Positions 17,139 through 25,260 of a stretch of DNA of 33,448 nucleotides are shown here, piece by piece. Numbering within the stretch: position 1 is the first letter of the stretch; every line of letters begins with the position of its first letter. Source of the stretch: Oscillospiraceae bacterium (lineage in GTDB: Bacteria; Bacillota; Clostridia; Oscillospirales; Oscillospiraceae); NCBI GenBank assembly GCA_016295615.1, contig JAEDKW010000003.1, positions 1-33,448 of the forward strand, read 5' to 3'. The translations under genes and the position numbers were made by a program. The notes beneath the pieces were generated by a model that did no database searches, was not told the DNA's origin, and saw nothing but the letters and a program-made list of their open reading frames with translations.

Positions 17139-17828
17139 CTAATTCAAGATTTTTTTTGGAATAAATCCAAGATAATCCGCAGAAATGAGTGCATATTCAG
17201 TCATGTTTCTCCGTCCTTCAAACGCGCGGGTGTGTGTGGGACCGTGCAGGTGACCGTAATAGCAGCGCTCTGCGCCGTAGCGGTCGATCACATTCAGCAT
17301 CTCCGGGCACTGATAACCGTGATAAATGGGCGGATAGTGCAAAAAGCAGAGGATCTTCTTCTCCCCGGCGCATTGAAATGACGCTTCCAGCCGCAGTGCC
17401 TCGCGGTGAAGCATTTTGCCCGTGTGCGTTCCTTCCGCTTCCTCCTCATAAAACCAGCCGCGCGTACCGCAGATGGCATAGTCGCCGTAGAAAAAGCAGT
17501 TGTTATGGAGAATGTCGATGCTTGTGATATCGTGCGCGGCAAAGAATTTCTTCATCTTCGACGCCGTTTCCCACCAGTAGTCGTGGTTTCCCTTGAGCAG
17601 GAGCTTTTTTCCGGGCAGCGCGTCGAGAAAGCGGAAATCCGCAAGCGCCTGATCCAGAGAGATCCCCCAGGAGGTATCGCCGGCAAGGACGATCACATCC
17701 TCCTCACGGAGCTCGGAGAACGCCGCGCGCAGCCGCTGCACATAATTCTCCCATTTGGGACCGAACACGTCCATCGGCTTGTCGGCAGACAGCGACAGAT
17801 GCAGGTCTCCGATCGCGTAAAGTGCCAT
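17139..17828 (-). CDS. calcineurin-like metallophosphoesterase
   Basis: Predicted two-metal phosphoesterase of unknown substrate, soluble and cytoplasmic. The 229 residues contain the family motifs in order: GDLHLS (D8, H10), AGDTSWG (D51), GNHDYWW (N81, H82), FLHYPP and GHLHG. It resembles the COG1768 group of predicted phosphohydrolases. An in-frame ATG at 17840 abuts the AAAGGA motif with no spacing; the ATG at 17828 is preferred because the homologous leader at the xdhC-like gene has its start at exactly the same place. The gene stands alone, with a terminator upstream and the tig promoter downstream, and carries a long conserved leader. Confidence 0.85.
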   Translation of the reverse strand: MALYAIGDLHLSLSADKPMDVFGPKWENYVQRLRAAFSELREEDVIVLAGDTSWGISLDQALADFRFLDALPGKKLLLKGNHDYWWETASKMKKFFAAHDITSIDILHNNCFFYGDYAICGTRGWFYEEEAEGTHTGKMLHREALRLEASFQCAGEKKILCFLHYPPIYHGYQCPEMLNVIDRYGAERCYYGHLHGPTHTRAFEGRRNMTEYALISADYLGFIPKKILN

Positions 17829-17965
17829 AAGTATGACCATTCCTTTCGATTTTCTCAGGGCGCAGAATCACCGGGAAAGGGAACGGTCATACTGCACCGT
17901 GTTTTCCCGCCGCGTCAGCGGCGCAAAAACGGCATTTCAGGCAAAGGCTGAAACCCTTTGCCCTC
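17829..17965 (-). ncRNA. structured 5' leader, copy A of a repeated leader element
   Basis: Read on the minus strand, this region has three structural parts: a 5' hairpin (GGCAAAGG / CCTTTGCC, 17962-17940), a GC hairpin (CGCCGC, loop TGAC on the transcript, GCGGCG; 17923-17908) and a long-range helix between 17891-17876 (TATGACC...CCCTTT) and 17846-17832 (AAAGGA...GGTCATA), which contains the ribosome binding site. The same arrangement and much of the same sequence recur at 29332-29460. Function unknown; a ligand-sensing or protein-binding leader is inferred. Confidence 0.6.
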
Positions 17966-17994
17966 CATACATTCATGCGTAACGCACGGCTTTT

Positions 17995-18020
17995 AAAAAG
18001 AGAGGGTCGCCCCTCTCTTT
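17995..18020 (-). terminator. rho-independent terminator after the dipeptidase gene
   Basis: Minus strand stem AAAGAGAGGG / CCCTCTCTTT with loop GCGA (18020-17997), followed by TT. It ends the lepB-dipeptidase operon about 15 bases after the stop codon. Confidence 0.85.
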
Positions 18021-18034
18021 TCCTTCAGGGCTTC

Positions 18035-18970
18035 TCAGCCGATCACGCGCAGGAAATTGTTGTAGAAAATATCCTCCAGCAGCGCATCACTGTAGCCGCG
18101 CTTGGAGAGCGCCTCCCACAGCAACGGCACGTCTTCAAGTCCCCTCATGCCGCCGGCAAGCCTGTCGCAGCCGTCAAAATCGCCGCCGAGTCCCACGTGC
18201 TTCGCGCCGCCGAGCTCCATAAAGTGATCAATGTGGGCAACGACGTCCTCCATCGCAGGATCGTCCCCGGGCGCGACAAATTCGACCCAGTAGTTGATGC
18301 CGACAACGCCGCCGGTCTGCATGATCGCCCGGAACATCTCATCGGTGATGTTCCTTGTGTGGCGGCGGATGGAGCGGGAATTGGAATGGGAGGCAATAAC
18401 GGGCGCTGCGGTGATCTCCATCAGATCCCAGAACGCCGCGTCGGAGCAGTGAGAGACGTCCATGAGAATACCGCAGCGCTGCGCCTTCCTGACGAAGGCA
18501 CGGCCGAGGTCGTTGAGCCCGCGCTGCGGCTCGTGCAGATTTGAACCGGCAATGAGGTTCGCGTGATTCCATGTCAAATTGATCGCCTTGACGCCGACTT
18601 TCTTTGCCCAGTCGAGATTGGCAGGGTCGCAGTTGAGAAGCTCGCTGCCTTCGCAGGAGAGGAGCGCGGCGATCTTGCCTTCGGCATTTGCCCGCTTCAC
18701 CTCCGCCGCCGTGCGGCACTGGGTGACAATGTCGGCATTTCTTGCCATCTCACGGGCGAACACCGCCTGCTGACGCCTGCACTCGGCAAACATACCGTCC
18801 GCGGGAGCATCGGCAAGGTCGTGGTACATTGCGAAGAACTGCGCCGCTCCCGAGTACGCTTTCAGGCGCATCAAATCGAGATGCCCGCCGTTTTCACGGA
18901 GGGAACGCCCTTCCTTTTCGCACAGGCTGATGGTATCGCAGTGACCGTCAAAATAGGGAATGCTATTCAT
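18035..18970 (-). CDS. membrane-dipeptidase family (M19) peptidase
   Basis: Zinc dipeptidase of the renal-dipeptidase family, here 311 residues without signal peptide or membrane segment, so probably cytoplasmic. Metal ligands are recognisable: H10 and D12 in FDGHCDT, the bridging Glu in LLSCEGSE, His in DVSHCSD, His in ASHSNSR, and Asp in GGDFDG. ATG at 18970 has GGAGG seven bases upstream; an 11-codon upstream extension has none. It is the last gene of the lepB-rbgA-rnhB-yraN group. Substrate could be a D-amino-acid or other dipeptide; the sequence does not say. Confidence 0.92.
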   Translation of the reverse strand: MNSIPYFDGHCDTISLCEKEGRSLRENGGHLDLMRLKAYSGAAQFFAMYHDLADAPADGMFAECRRQQAVFAREMARNADIVTQCRTAAEVKRANAEGKIAALLSCEGSELLNCDPANLDWAKKVGVKAINLTWNHANLIAGSNLHEPQRGLNDLGRAFVRKAQRCGILMDVSHCSDAAFWDLMEITAAPVIASHSNSRSIRRHTRNITDEMFRAIMQTGGVVGINYWVEFVAPGDDPAMEDVVAHIDHFMELGGAKHVGLGGDFDGCDRLAGGMRGLEDVPLLWEALSKRGYSDALLEDIFYNNFLRVIG

Positions 18971-18999
18971 TTTGTTTCCTCCGTCATGCTCTGCGCAGA

Positions 19000-19359
19000 T
19001 CAAAATGCATTCTCAATATACTCGATGCGTGTATTCTCTGCCGTGTGTCCGGCGTCGGTATAGACCTCCGCCACGTCGAAGCGGGTGGGGACGTCCAAAT
19101 CGTGCGTGCTCAGGTATAGCTGCGCGGTCATGCGCAGCTTTTCCCGCTTCGCCGCCGTGACAAATTCGCGCGGCAGCCCATAATCCAGATTGCTGCGCAG
19201 CTTGACCTCCACGAAGCAGAGCATGCCGCGCTTTTTGGCAATCAGGTCGATCTCCCCGAAACGGCAGCGGTAACCTGCCGCGACGAGCGTATAGCCGCGC
19301 TCACGCAGGTAATTTGCGACCAGCGCCTCGCCCCAGTCCCCCGTCGACTTCGCGGTCAT
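19000..19359 (-). CDS. YraN family endonuclease-like protein (UPF0102)
   Basis: Small predicted nuclease of the PD-(D/E)XK fold, role unproven. 119 residues with GEIDLIA (E36, D38) and the FVEVK catalytic pair (E51, K53). ATG at 19359 overlaps the rnhB stop (ATGA) and has GGAGG eight bases upstream. The pairing with rnhB is one of the commonest in bacteria. Confidence 0.92.
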   Translation of the reverse strand: MTAKSTGDWGEALVANYLRERGYTLVAAGYRCRFGEIDLIAKKRGMLCFVEVKLRSNLDYGLPREFVTAAKREKLRMTAQLYLSTHDLDVPTRFDVAEVYTDAGHTAENTRIEYIENAF

Positions 19360-19979
19360 TGCTTCTCCCTCCACTTTTTCAGAAACGTCAGGCGATGCAC
19401 CTCGCAGGGTCCGTAGGCGTCGAGCATCGCATAGTGGAGCTTTGTGCCGTACCCCTTGTGTTTGGCAAACTGATACTGCGGATATTTTTTGTCCAGCACC
19501 CCGGTGACGTAGCGGTCACGGCTGACCTTCGCCAAAATCGACGCCGCCGCGATGCTCACGCTCTTTCCGTCGCCGCCGATGACCGTCCTGTGCGGCGTGG
19601 TGACGGCATACTTCGTGCCGTGGTCGCGGTTGCCGTCGATGAGGGCGAAGTCCGCCTTTACGGGCAGACCGTCGATGGCAAGCTGCATCGCCTTCATGCG
19701 GGCGTTGAGAATGTCGATCTCGTCGATCTCCCTTGCGTCGACGGAGGCAACGCTGTATGCGACCGCCTTTTCACAAATGACGTCAAAAAGCGCTTCGCGC
19801 TTCTTCTCCGTCAGCTTTTTGGAGTCGTCCAGCCCCTCGATCACGCAGTCTGCGGGCAGGATCACGGCAGCAGCGTACACCGGTCCCATCAGCGGACCGG
19901 CGCCGGCTTCATCCACGCCGCAGACCTGTGTGCAGCCGGCGGCAAGCGCTTCGCGCTCGCCGGTATAATCAACGCTCAT
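19356..19979 (-). CDS. rnhB: ribonuclease HII
   Basis: Removes ribonucleotides and RNA-DNA hybrids from DNA. The 207 residues have the catalytic carboxylates D23 and E24 (GVDEAGAGPL), D115 (LIDGN) and D137 (GGDGKS), followed by SIAAASILAKVSRDR. The GRG motif that reads the RNA-DNA junction is GAG here (R to A, codon GCC). Start ATG overlaps the rbgA stop (ATGA) and is preceded by GGAGG. Translational coupling runs rbgA-rnhB-yraN. Confidence 0.95.
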   Translation of the reverse strand: MSVDYTGEREALAAGCTQVCGVDEAGAGPLMGPVYAAAVILPADCVIEGLDDSKKLTEKKREALFDVICEKAVAYSVASVDAREIDEIDILNARMKAMQLAIDGLPVKADFALIDGNRDHGTKYAVTTPHRTVIGGDGKSVSIAAASILAKVSRDRYVTGVLDKKYPQYQFAKHKGYGTKLHYAMLDAYGPCEVHRLTFLKKWREKQ

Positions 19980-20845
19980 GACGGTTCCTCCGGAACGGTT
20001 TCCAGTGTAAAGCGTCCAAGCTTGCCACCGCGGAATTCATCCAGCAAAATCCGGCTCATGCGCTCCGTATCGACCTCGCCGCCGGAGATGAGGAAGCCGC
20101 GCCTGCGCGCCGCCTTCTGCAGCAGTGCCCATCCGTCGTCACCGTCCTCCGCCGTGACTTTATAGCGCTCGAAAATGGCGCGCGGATAGTTTCTGCCAAG
20201 GTAGTCCATCAGGCGCATGGCAAGCTCCTCAATGTCCACGACATCGTCCTTGATCGCACCGGTAAAGGCCAGACGAATGCCGACCTCGGGATCTTCAAAT
20301 TTCGGCCAGAGAATGCCCGGCGTGTCCAAAAGCTCCAGCGTCCTGTCGACCGGCACCCACTGTTTGCCGCGTGTCACGCCCGGGCGGTCCTCCGCCTTGG
20401 CGGTCTTGCGACCGGAAACCTTGTTGATAAATGTCGATTTACCGACGTTCGGGATGCCGAGCACCATCACGCGCAGCACGCGTCCGACCTGTCCTTTGGC
20501 TTCATAGGCGTCCAGCTTATCCTTCAAAAGCGCGCGCACGGCGGGCGCGAACTGCTTCACGCCCGCGCCGCTTTTTGCATCGACTTCGATGACGGCATAG
20601 CCGAGGCTTCGGAAATATGCCGCCCATTTTTTTGTCATATCCGGATCCGCCTGATCGACGCGGTTGAGCACAACGATGCGCCGCTTGCCCGCTGTCAGCT
20701 CGTCAATGTCCGGGTTGCGGGACGAGAGCGGAATGCGCGCATCGATGATCTCGCACACGGCGTCCATATTGCCGAGCTCCGCCGTCACCATGCGGCGGGT
20801 CTTGGTCATATGTCCGGGGAACCAGCTTAAACGTTCCAGTTGCAT
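19976..20845 (-). CDS. rbgA: ribosome biogenesis GTPase RbgA (YlqF)
   Basis: Circularly permuted GTPase for late 50S assembly. In 289 residues the G motifs run G4 (NRVD, 61-64), G5 (DAKSG, near 89-93), G1 (GIPNVGKS, 130-137), G2 (GVTRG), G3 (DTPG, 174-177), then a C-terminal RNA-binding domain. The N-terminus MQLERLSWFPGHMTKTRR is typical. It follows lepB by 12 bases and overlaps rnhB by four; lepB-rbgA-rnhB is the Firmicutes norm. Confidence 0.96.
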   Translation of the reverse strand: MQLERLSWFPGHMTKTRRMVTAELGNMDAVCEIIDARIPLSSRNPDIDELTAGKRRIVVLNRVDQADPDMTKKWAAYFRSLGYAVIEVDAKSGAGVKQFAPAVRALLKDKLDAYEAKGQVGRVLRVMVLGIPNVGKSTFINKVSGRKTAKAEDRPGVTRGKQWVPVDRTLELLDTPGILWPKFEDPEVGIRLAFTGAIKDDVVDIEELAMRLMDYLGRNYPRAIFERYKVTAEDGDDGWALLQKAARRRGFLISGGEVDTERMSRILLDEFRGGKLGRFTLETVPEEPS

Positions 20846-20857
20846 AGTTCTTCTCTC

Positions 20858-21472
20858 TTACTTCAGCAGTCCGATGCGGCTGAGATCCCGCTTTTCCGTC
20901 AGATAATCTTTTCCCGGGAAAAGAAGAAACACCGCCTTACCGATGATGAGCCGCTCGTCCACAGGACCAAGACGTTCGTCGCGGCTGTCGCTGGAATGGT
21001 TGCGGTTGTCGCCCATGAGGAACACCGAGCCCTCCGGCACAGTGAGCGGAAACTCCGTCCCCTCCTCCAAATAGGTGAGGTCGTTGATATACTCCTCCTC
21101 CAGCAGCGCGCCGTCCACATACACCCGACCCAAGTCAAAATCAATGTCGACGGTCTGCCCCCCGGTGGCGATCACGCGCTTGACGATCGGCTTTTCGTCA
21201 AAACTCTCTTTCCGGGCAATGACGATGTCGCCGACGCGGTAGGTGCCGCAAAGCGCTGCATTGATCACGATCAGCCGGTCGCCGTCCTGCAGCGTCGGGA
21301 TCATGGACGGACCGGAAACGCCCATCATGCGCACGGCAAAGGTGAACACCAGCGTAATGATCAACACCGCAGCCACAAGAGAACGCGCCCACTCATAAGC
21401 TTCGCGGCCGGGAATCCGCTCCGCGACCTCACCGCCGTCATTCCGTTCCAGATTCTCGTTAAATTCTTCCAT
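20858..21472 (-). CDS. lepB: signal peptidase I
   Basis: Membrane serine/lysine protease that removes signal peptides outside the cell membrane. 204 residues: short acidic cytoplasmic end, one membrane helix (about 30-50), then catalytic S56 in GPSMIPTL and K98 in IVKRVIA, and GDNRNHSSDSR box E. Start is ATG at 21472 with GGAG eight bases ahead; a TTG two codons upstream is too close to that site. It opens an operon with rbgA-rnhB-yraN-dipeptidase and has its own promoter after rplS. Confidence 0.95.
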   Translation of the reverse strand: MEEFNENLERNDGGEVAERIPGREAYEWARSLVAAVLIITLVFTFAVRMMGVSGPSMIPTLQDGDRLIVINAALCGTYRVGDIVIARKESFDEKPIVKRVIATGGQTVDIDFDLGRVYVDGALLEEEYINDLTYLEEGTEFPLTVPEGSVFLMGDNRNHSSDSRDERLGPVDERLIIGKAVFLLFPGKDYLTEKRDLSRIGLLK

Positions 21473-21511
21473 AGCCAAGTCTCCGTAATATGCTTGATAT
21501 ACTGATTTTTA

Positions 21512-21539
21512 ATTGTATCACAAATTCAGAAAAACACAA
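21512..21539 (-). promoter_or_regulatory. promoter of the lepB operon
   Basis: Minus strand TTGTGT (21539-21534), 16-base spacer, TACAAT (21517-21512) with a TGA extension. The -35 starts right after the rplS terminator, so lepB can be expressed apart from rplS. Confidence 0.55.
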
Positions 21540-21540
21540 C

Positions 21541-21571
21541 AAAAAAAGCGCAGCGTTCACTGCGCTTTTTT
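21541..21571 (-). terminator. rho-independent terminator after rplS
   Basis: Stem AGCGCAG (21547-21553) / CTGCGCT (21560-21566), six-base loop, A-run on one side and T-run on the other; on the minus strand it ends in seven Us. It lies 18 bases past the rplS stop. Confidence 0.9.
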
Positions 21572-21589
21572 GCTCTCAAATTGTCTGAT

Positions 21590-21931
21590 TTACAGCTTTT
21601 CACGAACCTTGGCTGCCTTACCGACGCGGTCGCGCAGGTAGTACAGCTTGGCGCGGCGGACAAAGCCGGAGCGCACGGTTTCGATCTTCTCGATCAGCGG
21701 GGAGTGGATGGGGAAAACCTTCTCAACGCCGACGCCGTAAGCAACACGGCGGACAGTGATGGTTTCCTCCAGACCACCGTGACGCTTTGCGATCACGATG
21801 CCTTCAAAGACCTGGATACGCTCACGGGAGCCTTCCTTGATCTTGACGTGGACGCGGACGGTATCGCCGACGTTCACTTCGGGCTTTTCCTGCTTGAGCT
21901 GCTGTGCTTCAAGTTCCTTGATGAGATCCAT
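21590..21931 (-). CDS. rplS: 50S ribosomal protein L19
   Basis: Ribosomal protein at the 30S-50S interface. 113 residues, full family length, with GDTVRVHVKIKEGSRERIQVFEG and the C-terminal VRRAKLYYLRDRVGKAAKVRE. CAGGAGG lies nine bases before the ATG. Monocistronic: promoter at 22037-22065 and terminator at 21541-21571. Confidence 0.98.
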   Translation of the reverse strand: MDLIKELEAQQLKQEKPEVNVGDTVRVHVKIKEGSRERIQVFEGIVIAKRHGGLEETITVRRVAYGVGVEKVFPIHSPLIEKIETVRSGFVRRAKLYYLRDRVGKAAKVREKL

Positions 21932-22035
21932 GGATATTTTCCTCCTGTTTTATAGGCATTCTTGCCGCTTTTCTTCCGGCGCAAGGGCGCTCTCAGGCGC
22001 GCGCACGGCAGAGGACTGCCCTTTTCAAGCTATGG
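21932..22035 (-). promoter_or_regulatory. rplS 5' leader, possible L19 autoregulatory leader
   Basis: About 100 transcribed bases lie between the promoter and rplS. They include small hairpins such as GGCAG-TCCT-CTGCC and GCGC-CTGAGA-GCGC on the minus strand. Ribosomal protein operons often carry leaders bound by their own protein, and L19 leaders are known in bacteria; membership here is inference because the consensus cannot be matched by eye. Confidence 0.3.
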
Positions 22036-22036
22036 T

Positions 22037-22065
22037 AGAATATCATACCAAAGGATGAATTGCAA
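22037..22065 (-). promoter_or_regulatory. promoter of rplS
   Basis: Minus strand TTGCAA (22065-22060), 17-base spacer, TATTCT (22042-22037) with a TG extension. Good spacing, and just past the stop of the upstream DUF2344 gene. Confidence 0.6.
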
Positions 22066-22092
22066 GTGTTTTTTTCAAAAAACAGTGACAAA

Positions 22093-22755
22093 TCAACGAA
22101 ATTCTTTCATTTCCGCGTCATACAGCGCCCGGCGGCGCACACGGACAAAGTCCGGTGCGAGCTCCGGCAGGTACCCTGCAATCGCGGCGCCGATGAATGC
22201 CGGGTTGAGCCCCGGATTCTGCGCCATGACGACGACCCCGGCGCGGAGCATACGCTCCGTCTCCGCCAGCGTGAGCGAGCGGAGCATGGGTTTGATATTG
22301 ATCTGCGCAAGCTCCTTGTGCTTGGTCCGCTTTTCCACAAGCACCTCCTCGCGCGCAAACAGCGCTTCGACCGCCCGGATAGCGCCCTCCGGCACGCCGC
22401 GGTCGTAATCCAGCTCCATCTCCGCGCGGATGTAGGCAAGCTCCTTCACCGGACGCACCACCGGATAGCAGTCCAGCACCCGGATGCCAGCCGGCATACC
22501 CGTATTGAGCGCGTCGGCGACGCCCGCGCCGTCAGAATCCTCCACGGTCTCAAAGTCCAGAAGCTCACAGTCGCTCTCCTGCCCCACCGGCAGCGGCAGG
22601 ACGATGGAGAGGAGCGGGTGCGGGTGGAAGCCGTTGGAATGGCGAAGGGAAAGTCCTGCGCGCGGAAAGACGCGATGGAACGTGCGCATCAGGTCGAGGT
22701 GGGAAATGTAGGAAGCCTGTGCTTCCTTCACGAAAAGGAGCCGCAGCTTAGACAT
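22093..22755 (-). CDS. TIGR03936 family radical SAM-linked protein (DUF2344)
   Basis: Companion of the radical SAM protein encoded just upstream; biochemical role unknown. 220 residues, beginning MSKLRLLFVKEAQASYISHL, with HSNGFHPHPLLSI and INIKPML motifs typical of the family. A GTG one codon earlier (22758) is possible, but GGAGG is eight bases from the ATG. It overlaps the radical SAM gene by eight bases, so the two are translated together; the pair is fused in some other bacteria. Confidence 0.9.
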   Translation of the reverse strand: MSKLRLLFVKEAQASYISHLDLMRTFHRVFPRAGLSLRHSNGFHPHPLLSIVLPLPVGQESDCELLDFETVEDSDGAGVADALNTGMPAGIRVLDCYPVVRPVKELAYIRAEMELDYDRGVPEGAIRAVEALFAREEVLVEKRTKHKELAQINIKPMLRSLTLAETERMLRAGVVVMAQNPGLNPAFIGAAIAGYLPELAPDFVRVRRRALYDAEMKEFR

Positions 22756-24580
22756 CACACTTTCCTCCTACCAGTAAGTTCGCGCCGCAGCCGCTGCAGC
22801 GCGTGCGGCAGTCCGGCGTGGTCTCGCCCGAGAACGCCTTTTCATGCTCGCGCCAGAGATAGCTTTCCGATACGCCGGAGGAGATCATGCTCCAGGGCAG
22901 GATCTCGTCCCTCCCGCGCCTGCGGTTGGCATAAAAATGCGGATCGAGCCCGCACTCGTCGAACGCTTCCATCCAGCGCTCAAGCGAGAAGTAGTCCTCC
23001 CACGCGTCGAGCTTGGCGCCCCTGCGGAACGCCGCCTCCATCACCCGGCACAGCCTGCGGTCGCCGACAGCGAGCACGGCTTCCATAAAGCTGGTGGGAG
23101 ACGGGTGCCAGTTGTAGGTGACCGTTTTGGTCGTCATCGCCTCGCGCAGCAGCTTCACGCGGCGCTCATACTCCTCGATGGAGATCTGCGGCTCCCACTG
23201 AAACGCCGTGTGCGGCTTGGGAACGAACCACGAGGTCGACACCGTGATGCGCACGCCGCGGCTTTTGTTGACCGCGCTCTCGCGCCAGGCATGCATGACA
23301 TGCGCCGCAACATCCGCGATGCCGAGCACGTCCTCATCCGTCTCAGTCGGAAGCCCGAGCATAAAGTAGAGCTTCACCGCGTTATATCCGCCTGCGAATG
23401 CACGCCGGCAGGAGGCGAGCAGGTCTTCCTCGGTGACGTTTTTGTTGATGGCGTCGCGCAGCCGCTGCGTACCGGCTTCGGGGGCAAAGGTAAGACCTGT
23501 CTTTCTCCCCTTCTGCAGCCGCTCCATCAGCGCCATGGAGAAATTGTCCGCGCGCAGAGAGGGCAGCGACAGATTGAGATGCTTCTGCGCGCAAAGCGGC
23601 TCCAGCTCGTCGCACAGCTCAACGAGCTGCGGATAATCGGAGGTCGAGAGCGATGAGAGTGTCATATCCTGATAGCCGGAATCCTCGATCGCCTCTTTGG
23701 CATAGCGGACGAGCAGCTCCTTGGAGCGGCTGCGCACGGGGCGGTAAACATAGCCCGCCTGACAGAACCGGCAGCCGCGGATGCAGCCGCGGAACAGCTC
23801 GAGCGACGTGCGGTCCTGCACGATCTCGGTCGAGGGGACGATGGTGCGCGCGGGGTAGTAGGCTTCGTCCATATTGCGCATGATGCGCTTGGTGACTTGA
23901 GCCGGCGCGCCGCCTTTGGGGGTGATGGACTTCACCGTGCCGTCTTCCCTGTAATCGACGTCGTAAAGGCTTGGAATATAAACACCGTCAAGGTGAGAGG
24001 CTTCACAGAGAAAGCGCTGCTTGTCCCAGCCCTCGCGTTTGGCTTTGCGGTACAGCTCGATGATCTCCACGGTCACCTCCTCGCCCTCGCCGAGAGAGAC
24101 GAGGTCGATGAAGTCCGCCATCGGCTCGCTGTTGTACATTGCCGTACCGCCCGCGATGACGAGCGGCGTGAGGTCCGGGCGGTCGGCGGAGCGAATGGGC
24201 AGCCCCGCAAGATCAAGCATGTTCAAAATGGCGGGGAACGCCATCTCGTAGCCGACGGAAAAGGCAATGATGTCAAACTCCCTGATGGGGTCAAAGGATT
24301 CCAGCGCGTAGAGCGGGATATTCGCCCTGCGCATCTCCTCCTCCATGTCGCCCCATGGGGCGAAGCAGCGCTCGCACCACACGCCGGACATGTTGTTCAT
24401 CACGCCGTAGAGAATGCGCATGCCGAGGTTGGACATGCCGATCTCGTAGGTATCGGGAAAACAGAACGCAACGCGGGTATCGACCCTTGTCTTGTCCTTC
24501 ATCACGGCGTTATATTCACCGCCGACATAGCGCGCCGGTTTCTGCACGCGCGGCAGAATGCGTTCAAGCTTTTTATCCAC
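22748..24580 (-). CDS. TIGR03960 family B12-binding-like radical SAM protein
   Basis: Predicted SAM-radical enzyme of unknown reaction. 610 residues: N-terminal cobalamin-binding-like region (about 35-170), then the radical SAM core with CxxxCxxC cluster ligands C266, C270 and C273 (FRGCIRGCRFCQAG) and a C-terminal domain ending in a Cys cluster (CRTRCSGCG). The open frame extends 42 codons further to 24706 through the upstream terminator, but AAGGAG lies about seven bases before the GTG at 24580 and homologues begin near here (DKKLERILP). It is linked to spoIVFAB-like genes as in other clostridia. Confidence 0.92.
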   Translation of the reverse strand: MDKKLERILPRVQKPARYVGGEYNAVMKDKTRVDTRVAFCFPDTYEIGMSNLGMRILYGVMNNMSGVWCERCFAPWGDMEEEMRRANIPLYALESFDPIREFDIIAFSVGYEMAFPAILNMLDLAGLPIRSADRPDLTPLVIAGGTAMYNSEPMADFIDLVSLGEGEEVTVEIIELYRKAKREGWDKQRFLCEASHLDGVYIPSLYDVDYREDGTVKSITPKGGAPAQVTKRIMRNMDEAYYPARTIVPSTEIVQDRTSLELFRGCIRGCRFCQAGYVYRPVRSRSKELLVRYAKEAIEDSGYQDMTLSSLSTSDYPQLVELCDELEPLCAQKHLNLSLPSLRADNFSMALMERLQKGRKTGLTFAPEAGTQRLRDAINKNVTEEDLLASCRRAFAGGYNAVKLYFMLGLPTETDEDVLGIADVAAHVMHAWRESAVNKSRGVRITVSTSWFVPKPHTAFQWEPQISIEEYERRVKLLREAMTTKTVTYNWHPSPTSFMEAVLAVGDRRLCRVMEAAFRRGAKLDAWEDYFSLERWMEAFDECGLDPHFYANRRRGRDEILPWSMISSGVSESYLWREHEKAFSGETTPDCRTRCSGCGANLLVGGKCDV

Positions 24581-24597
24581 CGGAACTCTCCTTATGC

Positions 24598-24644
24598 AAA
24601 AAAATACCAGGAAAAGCGGCAAAACCGCCTTTCCCGGGTATTTT
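24598..24644 (-). terminator. rho-independent terminator after spoIVFB-like gene
   Basis: Minus strand: AAATACC...GGGAAA.GGCGG, loop TTTT, CCGC..TTTCC.GGTATT followed by seven Ts. The long stem overlaps the stop codon of the M50 gene and ends just before the ribosome binding site of the radical SAM gene, so readthrough or a weak promoter must serve the latter. Confidence 0.8.
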
Positions 24645-25260
24645 ACACTTTTACGGCGTTTTTCGCAAGTCTTAGTTGCGGCAGGGCGCCGCAAAGCAGT
24701 GAACACGCCGCAAGCAGGAAAAACATGCCGCTGCCGGAAACGAAGCTGAAATAGAGTCCGAGCGCCAGAAGGCTCAGTGCGCAGACCGTCCCCGTCACGG
24801 CGGCCACGGCATCGCCGACCATCGGACCGAAGAAAAACGCCGTGACCAAATACAGGATCCGCCCGCCGTCAAGCGGTAAGATCGGCAAAAGATTGTAAGC
24901 GCCCAAGATGATGTTCGCACCTGCGAAAAGATAGCCGCCCTCCCACTGCGTATGCAGCGAAAGCGCCGCAGCGATCACCGCGGCAAAAAGGTTGGCGGCA
25001 GGACCGGCAAGCGTGACGAGCAGCTCGCGTCCGTAGGAAAGGCGCTGTGCGCCCCGGGCGAAGAGCTCCGCGCCGAGCGCGCTCAGGCGCAGTCCCTCGA
25101 CAGGAACGCGCAGCAGCCAAAGCAGGAGCAGATGCCCGCCTTCGTGCAGCACGGCGGCAAGCAGCACGGACACAACGACCTGCAGCGGGGAGATGAGAGC
25201 AGCGACCGCAAGGATCAGCCAGAAGCTGACCGAAACGCGCACACCGCGTTCAGGAAACAA
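24643..25260 (-). CDS. spoIVFB: SpoIVFB-like site-2 protease (M50)
   Basis: Intramembrane zinc protease; in Bacillus SpoIVFB activates pro-sigma-K in the mother cell. 205 residues, hydrophobic throughout, with HEGGH (H39, E40, H43) and the third ligand in LPLDGGR (D131). It has no PDZ domain, unlike RseP at 5177. The start is uncertain: the TTG at 25260 and a GTG at 25242 are both in frame and neither has a clear ribosome binding site; the frame overlaps the end of the M23 gene, which suggests coupled translation. The symbol is given from motif and neighbour, not from a database match. Confidence 0.8.
   Translation of the reverse strand: MFPERGVRVSVSFWLILAVAALISPLQVVVSVLLAAVLHEGGHLLLLWLLRVPVEGLRLSALGAELFARGAQRLSYGRELLVTLAGPAANLFAAVIAAALSLHTQWEGGYLFAGANIILGAYNLLPILPLDGGRILYLVTAFFFGPMVGDAVAAVTGTVCALSLLALGLYFSFVSGSGMFFLLAACSLLCGALPQLRLAKNAVKV

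Noticed and set aside
24581..24706. 42-residue N-terminal extension of the radical SAM protein
   Set aside because: It crosses the terminator of the preceding gene, while the GTG at 24580 has a good ribosome binding site and fits family starts.
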